64,000 nt of DNA. Source: Nitrospira sp. CR1.1 (GTDB lineage: Bacteria > Nitrospirota > Nitrospiria > Nitrospirales > Nitrospiraceae). Of this stretch, positions 24,420 through 32,655 are shown piece after piece; position 1 is the first letter of the stretch; each line of letters starts with the position of its first letter. The stretch lies in assembly GCA_014055465.1 (NCBI GenBank), contig WIAF01000001.1:372001-436000 (forward strand). Reading direction: 5' to 3'. A program made the translations under genes and the position numbers. The notes beneath the pieces were generated by a model, which saw only the letters and a program-made list of their open reading frames with translations, ran no database searches and was not told the DNA's origin.

Positions 24420-24803
24420 ATGCCGTCCATGCAGTCACATCTTTCATCACCACGAACTTCACGAGTTCGCACCTCGATTTCAGAAACCACGATTTCCTTT
24501 CAACGATCCCTGGACCGTCTTGGAGTGGTCTGTCCCGCCATGTTCGCTGGCGCCAGGTTCATTGGAGAAGGAACTGTTCTCAATCTCTCGCCAGATGGGT
24601 GCCTCCTAGAAGGCGAACGGATTGTCATGGAGGGCAGCTATCTGAGCGTACGGCTGCTGCTTCCCGACCATGCCCCTGCGCTGGTCATAGACCTCGCGGC
24701 TGTTCGCTGGGTTCACACGCACTATTTCGGCATCGAATTTCTTCGACTCCCCACGCTAGAGCTCAGCCGCCTTGAGCGCTTCTTAGCCGCTCATCGCCGA
24801 TGA
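24420..24803 (+). CDS. PilZ-domain-like protein
   Basis: The C-terminal 90 residues form a PilZ-like beta barrel: FAGARFIGEGTVLNLSPDGC contains the conserved (D/N)xSxxG element, and RWVHTHYFGIEFL matches the end of the domain. PilZ domains bind cyclic di-GMP, but the upstream RxxxR motif is not clear here (RSLDR is a weak candidate), so ligand binding is uncertain. No ribosome binding site precedes ATG 24420. The region just upstream, in another frame, encodes CRPCSHIFHH, resembling half a zinc ribbon, so the N-terminus may be disrupted. Confidence 0.65.
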   Translation: MPSMQSHLSSPRTSRVRTSISETTISFQRSLDRLGVVCPAMFAGARFIGEGTVLNLSPDGCLLEGERIVMEGSYLSVRLLLPDHAPALVIDLAAVRWVHTHYFGIEFLRLPTLELSRLERFLAAHRR

Positions 24804-25018
24804 TCTTACCAATCATCACCCACCGGCGGCAGGACTTACCGAATTGCATGGAACTGCCGAGATTCGATCGGCATGGCCGGAAGCATCGTCAGTATAGAAA
24901 ACTTTTTCGGCCAGGTTAACCGCTCGCAGATAGCGGAAGAACCGGACACATGTTGCACTAATTAGGCAGCCTGCAAGAAATCCTGGCCGCAAAGCCCGGT
25001 CAGGTGCCGATCCACGCC

Positions 25019-25465
25019 TCATCTCCCGCTGAATGAACGCACATACATCAGCACTTGCCAGGCCTCTTCTTCCGTCAGGACCAAAGGGATGAACGAGGCC
25101 ATATCTGTCCCCGGGCTCCCATTTTTTAGAATCCAGAACAGTTCGCCGTCCGTGCGGGCCTGTTGCCACAACTTGTCCGTGAAATTTCGTGGAAGCGGGC
25201 CCTTAAACGTGGAATAGTCCAAATCCATACCCAGGCCCTTCCCATCAGCCCCGTGACAGGCACGACAGAAGGCTTTTCCTTCAAACAGGAGCTTTCCTTT
25301 TTCACGCATCTCCGGAGTCACAGGAAATGGATTCGTCACCATACGGGCCGATTCTATCTGATCGATCGGCACGCGAGGACGCAACACTTCGGAATCCGCG
25401 GGCCACACGACGGTCCCCGCGCTGACCAAAGCCCAGGCCAAAAGAAAGGGACGCATGGCTTTCAT
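25019..25465 (-). CDS. Exported monoheme c-type cytochrome
   Basis: Periplasmic class I cytochrome c of 148 aa with an N-terminal signal peptide (cleavage likely after VVWPA). The single heme site is CRACH (Cys67, Cys70, His71) in KAFCRACHGADGKG. A likely Met axial ligand lies in GTDMASF near residue 122, and the domain ends with the typical AWQVLMYVRS helix. I chose ATG 25465, preceded by AGAGGAAG, over the upstream frame. It is the last gene of a minus-strand group with two DUF1264 proteins and a di-heme peroxidase and may exchange electrons with the latter. Confidence 0.9.
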   Translation of the reverse strand: MKAMRPFLLAWALVSAGTVVWPADSEVLRPRVPIDQIESARMVTNPFPVTPEMREKGKLLFEGKAFCRACHGADGKGLGMDLDYSTFKGPLPRNFTDKLWQQARTDGELFWILKNGSPGTDMASFIPLVLTEEEAWQVLMYVRSFSGR

Positions 25466-25550
25466 CACAGCTTCTTCCTCTCTACAAAACAGCACAGGCG
25501 GAGAGGACGCAGAACCTGTCCTCTCCGCCCGGTGACTTCAGGCAGTCTGT

Positions 25551-26108
25551 TTACTCCGTCCGATGCTTGTGGCCGACTGACTGCGGATGCCCCACTTCCC
25601 CGTTCGGCGCCTTCGCCCCGTCCGGCCAGAGATGGAAAATGATGCCGTCGGTCTTCGCCGCGACGGCGGCGACTTCCTTCGCCTGCGCATCCGGCATATC
25701 CAGGATCTGAACCCGTCCCGTCGCAATTTCGACCTCGTGATCGTGGTAGTACTTATTCCAGGTCTCCAACGGAACATGTGCTCGCGACACGGATTTCGCC
25801 ACGAAATATTCGATGTCGGTCAGCAACGCGTTCGAGTCCGTCGATTCAAATAACAAACACTGCAAGATCTCCGGCGAGATCGGCTTACAGTAATGGTGAT
25901 ACGGGCCATGTACCGACCCGTCTTCAAACTTATGGGGGGCCATCACGTGGATGGTATACCCCTGAGCCGGTGTCGGCATGGCTTTCGCCGCTGCTGCGGC
26001 CGGAGCAGCCGCGGCCGCGGACTTCATTTCGTGAGACGTTTCCGCACAGCCGGCAGCCGTGAAGGCCGCCGCACACAGCCCGATCATTGCAATCGCACTT
26101 CGCATCAT
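25551..26108 (-). CDS. DUF1264 family lipoprotein
   Basis: Protein of 185 aa with a lipoprotein signal ending in TAAGC, an Ala-rich linker and a DUF1264 domain (the family of plant oil-body-associated proteins). Conserved elements visible are HVMAPHKFEDGS, GPYHHYCKPI, LQCLLFES, YYHDHEVEIATGR and DGIIFHLWPDG. The HDHEVE cluster looks capable of metal binding. Function in bacteria is unknown. It lies 50 bp downstream of a close paralogue and upstream of cytochrome c on the same strand. Confidence 0.88.
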   Translation of the reverse strand: MMRSAIAMIGLCAAAFTAAGCAETSHEMKSAAAAAPAAAAAKAMPTPAQGYTIHVMAPHKFEDGSVHGPYHHYCKPISPEILQCLLFESTDSNALLTDIEYFVAKSVSRAHVPLETWNKYYHDHEVEIATGRVQILDMPDAQAKEVAAVAAKTDGIIFHLWPDGAKAPNGEVGHPQSVGHKHRTE

Positions 26109-26157
26109 GGCCTCCTTACATAGGTCGACAAATTATCGATCTTTCATAAAACCAATG

Positions 26158-26664
26158 TTATTCCGTCCGAGGCTTATGCCCCACTGACGTCGGATGCCCG
26201 ACCGATCCGTCAGGAGCTTTCGCACCTTTAGGCCATAAATGGAAAATAATGCCGTCCGTCTTGGCTGCCGCCGCAGCCACCTCCTTGGCCTGCGCATCCG
26301 ACATGTCCAGCACCTGAACACGACCGGTGGCAATTTCGACCTCGTGATCGTGATAGAATTTGTTCCACACATCGAGTGATACCGCTGATCGAGAGACGGG
26401 TTTCGCCACGAAGTACTCGACATCGGTCAACACGGCATTCGGCTCAGTGGATTCGAACAACAAACACTGCAGAACCTCAGGCTTGATCGCTTTGCAGTAG
26501 TGATGGAAGGGGCCAGCCACCGACCCGTCTTCCATCTTATGCGGGGCCATCACATGAATATCGAACCCGTCGGCCGGACCCGGCTTCATGTCCGCTGCCG
26601 ATACTGGCCCACCAATGGCGAGTGCGAGCGTGCTCGCGCCAAGCACGCAAAGATGTCGAAACAT
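26158..26664 (-). CDS. DUF1264 family exported protein
   Basis: Paralogue of the neighbouring DUF1264 lipoprotein, 168 aa, clearly similar over the whole domain (HVMAPHKMEDGS, GPFHHYCKAI, FYHDHEVEIATGR). It has an ordinary signal peptide (likely cut after GPVSA) instead of a lipobox, so one copy is probably soluble in the periplasm and the other membrane-anchored. A GGAGGCC ribosome binding site precedes the ATG. The tandem arrangement indicates local duplication. Function unknown. Confidence 0.88.
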   Translation of the reverse strand: MFRHLCVLGASTLALAIGGPVSAADMKPGPADGFDIHVMAPHKMEDGSVAGPFHHYCKAIKPEVLQCLLFESTEPNAVLTDVEYFVAKPVSRSAVSLDVWNKFYHDHEVEIATGRVQVLDMSDAQAKEVAAAAAKTDGIIFHLWPKGAKAPDGSVGHPTSVGHKPRTE

Positions 26665-26775
26665 AGAAGGCCTCCTCTGGTTGGGGTTGGAATGCGTTGA
26701 TATGTCCTAGCGACAGACCTATCCATCGTGCCTCTCAGCCCGTAAGAGTCACAGCTGTCCGAAAGGATTCGCGAT

Positions 26776-27846
26776 TTATTTTGGCAACTTCGGCATGCTG
26801 AATGGTATCGGCTCTCCCGTCAACGCCTTCAGGAACATGACGAGATCGGCTTTCTCCTCCGCAGTCAGACTCAGCGGGCGCATGAGCGGACTTAGCGCAG
26901 GATTGCTGCCGCCGCCTTGATCTAAAAAGTCGACGACCTCCTCCAATGTTTTGAAGGCGCCATCGTGCATGTAGGGAGCAGTTTCGGTAATGCTGCGAAG
27001 AGTAGGCGTTTTGAACGCCCCCTTGTCCTTTTCCGCCCTACTGATACTGTACCGTCCCAGATCCTCCTTCATCGGCCCTACCTGAGGGACCCCGAGGTTG
27101 TGGAACTGGTTGTCTGTAAAGTTCGCCCCATTGTGACACAGAATACAACGGGCCTTTCCCCTGAAGAGTCCCAACCCTCGAACCGCCGCTTCGTCCATGG
27201 CCTTCGCGTCGCCGAGTACGTATTTGTCAAACGCGGAATTCGTGGAGAGTACCGTCCGCTCATAGGCGGCAATGGCCTCGGCAATGCCCTGTAAATTGAC
27301 ATCCGTCCCAAAGACGGCCCGGAATTGCTGTTGATAGCCCTTGATCTTCCCCAACTTGGCTACCACATGTTCGTGGGTCTCCGCCATCTCAACAGGGTTG
27401 TGGATCGGCCCTATCGCTTGCTCTTCCAACGATCGCGCACGGCCGTCCCAAAATTGCACGTGATTGAACCCTGCATTGTAAACGGTCGGCGATTGGCGAC
27501 CACCGACTCCGCCGCCCACCCCGATGGACGTCTGCCGGGGGTCCGCAAATCCGGTTCCCGGGTTATGACAGAACGCGCAGGAGATCGCGTTGTTTTTTGA
27601 GAGTCGTCCATCAAAATACAGCTGCTTTCCAAGTTCAATTTTCGCAGCGTAATTCAGGTTCGAAGAAGGGGTCGGAACCACAGTCGGCAGTGGCCCGATA
27701 TCAGGCACCGTTGTGTTGTCGATGGTCACGGTCCCGTGCGGCGCATGGGCTGAAGGAGAAGCGCCCACGAGACTCTCGCCGGTCCCGAACACAGAGACAA
27801 CCATCAGTACGAAGATGAAGCAGAGCGGCACAACCGTTCGCGCCAT
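26776..27846 (-). CDS. Di-heme cytochrome c peroxidase (CcpA/MauG family)
   Basis: Periplasmic peroxidase that reduces H2O2 with electrons from a c-type cytochrome. It has a signal peptide, then heme-binding motifs CAFCH (Cys90, Cys93, His94) and CILCH (Cys234, Cys237, His238), and conserved segments FWDGRA and APYMHDGAFKTLEEVV. At 356 aa it has the usual length. The start at 27846 is favoured because AGGAGG lies 8 bp upstream; the ATG at 27852 is too close to it. MauG-type oxidation of another protein cannot be excluded. It lies upstream of the DUF1264 pair. Confidence 0.93.
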   Translation of the reverse strand: MARTVVPLCFIFVLMVVSVFGTGESLVGASPSAHAPHGTVTIDNTTVPDIGPLPTVVPTPSSNLNYAAKIELGKQLYFDGRLSKNNAISCAFCHNPGTGFADPRQTSIGVGGGVGGRQSPTVYNAGFNHVQFWDGRARSLEEQAIGPIHNPVEMAETHEHVVAKLGKIKGYQQQFRAVFGTDVNLQGIAEAIAAYERTVLSTNSAFDKYVLGDAKAMDEAAVRGLGLFRGKARCILCHNGANFTDNQFHNLGVPQVGPMKEDLGRYSISRAEKDKGAFKTPTLRSITETAPYMHDGAFKTLEEVVDFLDQGGGSNPALSPLMRPLSLTAEEKADLVMFLKALTGEPIPFSMPKLPK

Positions 27847-28014
27847 ATGCATGACCTCCTGTATGGATTCCGTGACGCCGAACCAATGGAATGACTGCCA
27901 CCACGCCGGACATTGTACGCAGATTCGTGGAGCTGGTCGAGAGTCTCATTGACAGTGAGACACCGCCCCATACGTGCGGCTGGCCGCGATGGACCAGTGA
28001 AGGCAACAGGGCAT

Positions 28015-28608
28015 CTAGCGCAGGGTGGAACGCATGAGACTGTCGGCTTGCGGCGGAAGAAATCCCAGATAGCCGTGATGCCGTTCGGCGAGTTCCAGGA
28101 CCGAAAAAGGCTGGCCGTCAATCATCTCAGGAGCCGTAAAAATCTGCCGCAGCGGGCCTCCCCGCGCCCCGACAATTTCCCCGGCAAAGACCACACCTTT
28201 CGATTTCAGCTTCAGAATCGCGTGCTCGATATTCTCTACCCGGACAGCCACATGATGAAACACACCATCGCCGAACTTTTCGACCCAACGCGGAATAATA
28301 CTGGTCTGGCCACGAGCGTCTGGATACGCCTGGTCGACAAACAAGGCCGGATATCCGGCTTTCCTGAAGACTTTTGCATACCAATCGTCGTAGTAAATTG
28401 TTTCATCGTAGTCGTACCCGAGGGCGATGAATTCCTCCGCCCGCTGATCAATGTTCATGGTTCTGATCGTCAAGTGGTCCATGACCGGCACAAACCCGAC
28501 CCCAATGTCGTCCAACGCATGGCGCAGCATGCCGGCCGCGCTATTCTGTGCGAGAAAGTCGGCCGTCATTCGAGCAATCACGGCATCAAGATCAGCGGCT
28601 TGCCCCAT
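28015..28608 (-). CDS. VOC-superfamily (HPPD-like) metalloprotein
   Basis: Protein of 197 aa with a vicinal-oxygen-chelate fold. Likely metal ligands are His45 (MDHLTIR), His118 or His119 (FHHVAVRV) and Glu172 (SVLELAE), as in dioxygenases and hydroxyphenylpyruvate-dioxygenase-like proteins. The start at 28608 has an AAGGAGGGAA site; the longer frame overlaps the upstream aldehyde dehydrogenase and is rejected. It overlaps that gene by 17 bp and so belongs to the lysine-type operon. It may act on a 2-oxo acid of that pathway, which is inference. The exact substrate is unknown. Confidence 0.8.
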   Translation of the reverse strand: MGQAADLDAVIARMTADFLAQNSAAGMLRHALDDIGVGFVPVMDHLTIRTMNIDQRAEEFIALGYDYDETIYYDDWYAKVFRKAGYPALFVDQAYPDARGQTSIIPRWVEKFGDGVFHHVAVRVENIEHAILKLKSKGVVFAGEIVGARGGPLRQIFTAPEMIDGQPFSVLELAERHHGYLGFLPPQADSLMRSTLR

Positions 28609-30151
28609 GGTTCCCTCCTTCCGCCCGACCAAACGTAACACCCTGTGCCAACGGCAATTCAGTCCCCCAATTGATCGTGGTGGTCTGACGCCGCATATAC
28701 GCCTTCCAGGCGTCGGATCCTGCCTCCCGTCCGCCGCCCGTGCTTTTCTCCCCGCCGAATGCGCCCCCGATCTCCGCGCCAGAGGTGCCAATGTTGATGT
28801 TGGCAATGCCGCAATCGCTCCCCAGGGTCGAGAGAAACACCTCGCTATGGCGAAGATGAGTGGTAAACAGCGCGGACGACAATCCCTGAGACACGGCATT
28901 CTGGATATGAATGGCCTCATCCAGGGTTCGATAGGTCATCACGTACAAGATCGGCGCAAACGTTTCCTGCTGAACAATCTCCCAATGATTCTGGGCTCGG
29001 ACAATCGTCGGCTCGACAAAATACCCCGGACGGGATAACACCCGCCCTCCGCAGAGCACCTCACCGCCTGCTTGTATCACCGCATCGAGTGCCAACCGAT
29101 ATCGCGCCACCGCCTCGCCATCGATCAGCGGTCCCATCATGACATTCGGCTGAAGCGGATCCCCGATCGTCACCCGCGCATAGGCGGAAAGGAGCCGTGG
29201 TATCAACTTTTCGTACTGGGACTCCTGCACGATCACACGCCTGGTGCTGGTGCAGCGCTGTCCCGCGGTGCCGACGGCCCCGAAGACAATCGCTCTCGTG
29301 GCCAATTCGAGGTCGGCGGTCTCATCGACAATGATGGCGTTGTTCCCGCTCAATTCCAGCAGACTGCGGCCCAGGCGACGCCCGACCACTTCCGCCACAT
29401 GCCTTCCCACCGGCACAGAACCGGTGAAAGAGATCAGAGGAAGCCGTTCATCTCGAACCATGCGCTCGGCCAGTTCAACCCGATCCGTTGTCATCAGCGC
29501 AAACACACCGGGGTATCCGGCCTCTTCCAGGACACGATTGCAGAGGTGTTGTATGGCGACAGCGCAGAGCGGCGCCTTGGGGGAGGGTTTCCACAACACC
29601 GTATTCCCCGCCACGGCAGCGATGAATGCATTCCAGGCCCAGACCGCAACCGGAAAATTGAACGCGGTGATCACGCCCGTCACGCCTAACGGGTGCCATT
29701 GTTCGTACATCCGGTGCTGCGCCCGTTCCGAATGCATGGTCTGCCCGTACAACATGCGGGAGAGCCCGACGGCGAAATCAGCCATGTCGATCATCTCCTG
29801 CACTTCACCATCGCCCTCAGCCTTGATCTTCCCCACTTCGAGAGAAATCAGACTGCCGAGAGCCTCTTTCTGTTCCCTCAACGCCTGTCCGATCCGACGA
29901 ATCACCTCGCCTCGTTTGGGGGCCGGTACCGTCCGCCATGACCGGTGAGTCTGCTGGAGACCGGTCACCAGGGCGTCGTAATCCTCATCGGAGCAACCAT
30001 ATACCCGCGCCAGCGTCGTTCCTGTCGACGGATTTCTGGATTCCATGACTCCGGCATGCGTCGTACGTGTCCAGGCGGAGGAAGCACAGCCGCCTCCCGA
30101 CTGTTCCCGGGCCAAACCCAGCTGTGTGAATAGTTCTTCCGTCGTCATCAT
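28592..30151 (-). CDS. Aldehyde dehydrogenase, ALDH7/alpha-aminoadipate semialdehyde dehydrogenase type
   Basis: NAD(P)-dependent enzyme of 519 aa. The catalytic Cys300 lies in GTAGQRCTSTRR and the general base Glu266 in LLELSGNN. The C-terminal signature GTSGAEIGGAFGGEKSTGGG, followed by REAGSDAWKAYMRR, is characteristic of ALDH7A1 (antiquitin), which oxidises alpha-aminoadipate semialdehyde to alpha-aminoadipate in lysine breakdown. The saccharopine dehydrogenase gene 4 bp upstream would produce that semialdehyde. No good ribosome binding site is seen, consistent with coupling to the upstream gene. Two adjacent ATG codons are possible starts. Confidence 0.92.
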   Translation of the reverse strand: MMTTEELFTQLGLAREQSGGGCASSAWTRTTHAGVMESRNPSTGTTLARVYGCSDEDYDALVTGLQQTHRSWRTVPAPKRGEVIRRIGQALREQKEALGSLISLEVGKIKAEGDGEVQEMIDMADFAVGLSRMLYGQTMHSERAQHRMYEQWHPLGVTGVITAFNFPVAVWAWNAFIAAVAGNTVLWKPSPKAPLCAVAIQHLCNRVLEEAGYPGVFALMTTDRVELAERMVRDERLPLISFTGSVPVGRHVAEVVGRRLGRSLLELSGNNAIIVDETADLELATRAIVFGAVGTAGQRCTSTRRVIVQESQYEKLIPRLLSAYARVTIGDPLQPNVMMGPLIDGEAVARYRLALDAVIQAGGEVLCGGRVLSRPGYFVEPTIVRAQNHWEIVQQETFAPILYVMTYRTLDEAIHIQNAVSQGLSSALFTTHLRHSEVFLSTLGSDCGIANINIGTSGAEIGGAFGGEKSTGGGREAGSDAWKAYMRRQTTTINWGTELPLAQGVTFGRAEGGNHGASR

Positions 30152-30155
30152 TCAT

Positions 30156-31247
30156 CTAAGGACGGAAACAGTCCCCGAAGCGATTGTCCAAGACGTCCTG
30201 CAAAGAAAAATGTTCCTGCCTGATGAATCCCCGATAGGCTGATGGCTTGGTCATAACCAGGTCCACGACGCAGCAAAGGGATGACGCCGTCGTGACTTGA
30301 ATCGCAGACCACGTCCGTCCGAGCATTGTTTGAGGATAAACCTTCTTCACGTAGGTCTCCTCAAACAACTCACCCTGCCGCGTGCCGGTGACAGCCGCGT
30401 ATATCAACACTACATCCTGGTGCGTCTGCGGAATGGCCTGCTCCAGGATACGTTTGAGCGTCTCCCGGTCCTCATTCAACTTGAGATCGTTCATAAGAAA
30501 CTGGATCTTTTCGCAATGGCCGGGATACCGCAGCGTCTTGTAATTCATCGTCCGAACCCGGCCACGATAGGTGTCCGCGAGGGTGCCCAGCCCGCCCGAC
30601 GTATTGAACGCTTCGTAGAGCAGACCGTCCAATTCAATTGTCTCATATCCTTCCAAGGGCCGCAGGTGAACCTCTTCCCCGCCTTCAATCCCGACACACA
30701 CATTTCCATATTCATTGAGCAACCCGTCGGTCGACCACGTCAGGGAATACTTCAAGGCATTACTCGGGTGGACCGGAAGCGCGCCAACGCGCATCTTCAC
30801 GTTGTCGATCGCTTCGAAATGGCCGATCAGGTCGTTCGTAACGATACTGATGAAGCCGGGCGCCAGCCCGCACTGAGGAAGAAACGCCCGGTCGGCGCCG
30901 TCGCTGATGGCCTTGACGCGGCTGGTCACGGCCACGTCTTCGGTCAGGTCAAAATAGTGGAGATGATGCGCTCGCGCAATTTCTGCGACCGCCGCATTAT
31001 AAAAATACGGTAGACTGGAGATCACGGCGTCAAAGCCGTGCGCAACAACATAGTCGACCACCGACTCGGGTCGGCGCAGGTCCAATGCGCAGGGAGTCAC
31101 CGTCGAAAGCGCCAGGGCATCGATCAATCGTTTTGGCGCATCCAGGGTGAGGTCGGCCAGATGCACCTGGTACTGTTCCCTGGCCGACAGCAGCCCTGCG
31201 ATGAGAGACCCGATTTTCCCGGATCCGAGCACCAGCACCTGAGGCAT
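30156..31247 (-). CDS. Saccharopine dehydrogenase-family oxidoreductase
   Basis: Protein of 363 aa with an N-terminal Rossmann motif VLGSGKIGSLIAGLL and the family pattern through to FRQE-type C-terminal segments. It resembles the saccharopine dehydrogenase (glutamate- and semialdehyde-forming) half of plant and animal LKR/SDH and yeast Lys9. With the downstream ALDH7-type enzyme it would take saccharopine to alpha-aminoadipate plus glutamate. No lysine-ketoglutarate reductase is visible next to it, so the upstream step must be encoded elsewhere or differ. GGAGGTGACAG precedes the ATG. Confidence 0.88.
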   Translation of the reverse strand: MPQVLVLGSGKIGSLIAGLLSAREQYQVHLADLTLDAPKRLIDALALSTVTPCALDLRRPESVVDYVVAHGFDAVISSLPYFYNAAVAEIARAHHLHYFDLTEDVAVTSRVKAISDGADRAFLPQCGLAPGFISIVTNDLIGHFEAIDNVKMRVGALPVHPSNALKYSLTWSTDGLLNEYGNVCVGIEGGEEVHLRPLEGYETIELDGLLYEAFNTSGGLGTLADTYRGRVRTMNYKTLRYPGHCEKIQFLMNDLKLNEDRETLKRILEQAIPQTHQDVVLIYAAVTGTRQGELFEETYVKKVYPQTMLGRTWSAIQVTTASSLCCVVDLVMTKPSAYRGFIRQEHFSLQDVLDNRFGDCFRP

Positions 31248-31367
31248 CTGTCACCTCCTGCTCATTATACTCTTTCAGGTTCAAATCACGAGACGTTATG
31301 AGCGCAACCGATGGGTACGAGAGGAGCGGACGTCTACAACAAAAAGGCGTATCGGAATGGGTGCAGG

Positions 31368-32153
31368 TTAGGAGGAGGCCAGACGGGAACGAGCGGGTGT
31401 GATGAGCGCGGACGACTTCGACGATGAGGAGACGGGTTGACTCTCCATCGCCTCGAACAGCAGGCAACACTTGAGGCGACCACAGACTCCCAGCAACTTG
31501 GGGTCATCCACCGGAAGCCCTAACACCCGAGCTTGTTTCACGGTCACCGGTTTGACTTCCGTCAGAAATGCCGCGCAGCACAAGACTAATCCGCAGGTAT
31601 CGATCCCGCCCAATCGGCTTGCTTCATCCCTGACCCCCACCTGACGCATTTCAATCCGCCCGCCGAACCGGCGAGCGAGCAGGCGAACTAATTCGCGGAA
31701 ATCGATACGATCCTCAGCCGTATAGACGAAGGTCATCTGCCGGCGATGAAACGAGCAGAACACTTCGACCAGTTTCATCCTGAGTCCCAGTGCTGCGGCC
31801 TGTTCCCGGCAGGCCTTCATGCCCTCGGAAGCCAGCCGTTCGTAGCGATCGATCGTCGCCGCATCTTCAGCGGTGGCTTTGCGGGCAATGGACTGCAAGA
31901 CACGCATGGGCGGAATAAACGGCACCGCCTGAGGGGCCCCATAGACGACTCCATAGCTCAGTTCGCCGGCAACCTCGACCAATACGCGATCGCCCACAGT
32001 CAGGCCGGTTTCCCCGGCATCGAATTTCTTGACCTCACCGCGGTCACGGATCTTCACTCCCACAATCCTGACGACCGACGGGTAGGGCTTCGCAAGTTCT
32101 TGAGCGAGAAGTTTATCGACCATGGACGGATGATACACCATCCGATCTTTCAA
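31368..32153 (-). CDS. ricT: PSP1-domain protein RicT (YaaT)
   Basis: Protein of 261 aa with the PSP1 C-terminal domain. In Bacillus RicT (YaaT) forms a complex with RicA and RicF that holds 4Fe-4S clusters and influences RNase Y and mRNA maturation. Cysteines that fit cluster binding are seen in DTCGLVLCCAAF and GVCGRLKCCLLFE. The tail is Ser-rich. I favour the TTG start at 32153 because GAGGAT lies upstream; ATG codons at 32141 and 32123 have no ribosome binding site. No ricA or ricF gene is adjacent. Confidence 0.85.
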   Translation of the reverse strand: MKDRMVYHPSMVDKLLAQELAKPYPSVVRIVGVKIRDRGEVKKFDAGETGLTVGDRVLVEVAGELSYGVVYGAPQAVPFIPPMRVLQSIARKATAEDAATIDRYERLASEGMKACREQAAALGLRMKLVEVFCSFHRRQMTFVYTAEDRIDFRELVRLLARRFGGRIEMRQVGVRDEASRLGGIDTCGLVLCCAAFLTEVKPVTVKQARVLGLPVDDPKLLGVCGRLKCCLLFEAMESQPVSSSSKSSALITPARSRLASS

Positions 32154-32347
32154 TTGAAATCCTCAACACGATCTCGGGGCCGGGAGACACTATGAGGTCA
32201 GGAGGCATGCGGAGACAGGGGAACTCGACGCAACTAACTGAAAACAATCACTTTTTAAACGGGGATGACGAAACAGGAAATATGTTAGGCTATCCGGGAG
32301 CAGGAATTTGGCGCAGAGCGCGCCCATAAGTAAAGACAGTGAGGGAC

Positions 32348-32596
32348 ATGGTGCGAATACCAAACAAAGTCGTCCTTCCATTCGGTTATCACATCATGAT
32401 CCGGCAAGTCACCGATTCGGAGATGGACCGCCAGGATGCCAACGCGGATGGAATTTGGGACAACGAAGCGAAAACGATCTATATCCGCAAGCGGCTCCCC
32501 GTCACGCGACGACGCTACATTCTCGCCCATGAGCTCGGCCATGCCTGGCTCGATTGGCAACATCGCTATTTGGACGACGGAAAAGCCCGTAGCTAA
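32348..32596 (+). CDS. Small HExxH putative metallopeptidase-like protein
   Basis: Short protein (about 82-85 aa) with the zinc-protease motif in YILAHELGHAWLDWQH (HELGH). Its surroundings resemble the catalytic helix of ImmA/IrrE-type peptidases, but the family's usual length is about double. A third zinc ligand is not obvious. It may be a minimal or inactive member. Start is uncertain: ATG 32348 has GAGGG only 2 bp away, while GTG 32339 has no clear site. It is divergent from ricT and convergent with the EVE gene. Confidence 0.65.
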   Translation: MVRIPNKVVLPFGYHIMIRQVTDSEMDRQDANADGIWDNEAKTIYIRKRLPVTRRRYILAHELGHAWLDWQHRYLDDGKARS

Positions 32597-32655
32597 CCCT
32601 TGCCTTGGGAATGAAGAGGGAGAATGAAGAAACAATCCTGCCCCGGAGCAGGACC

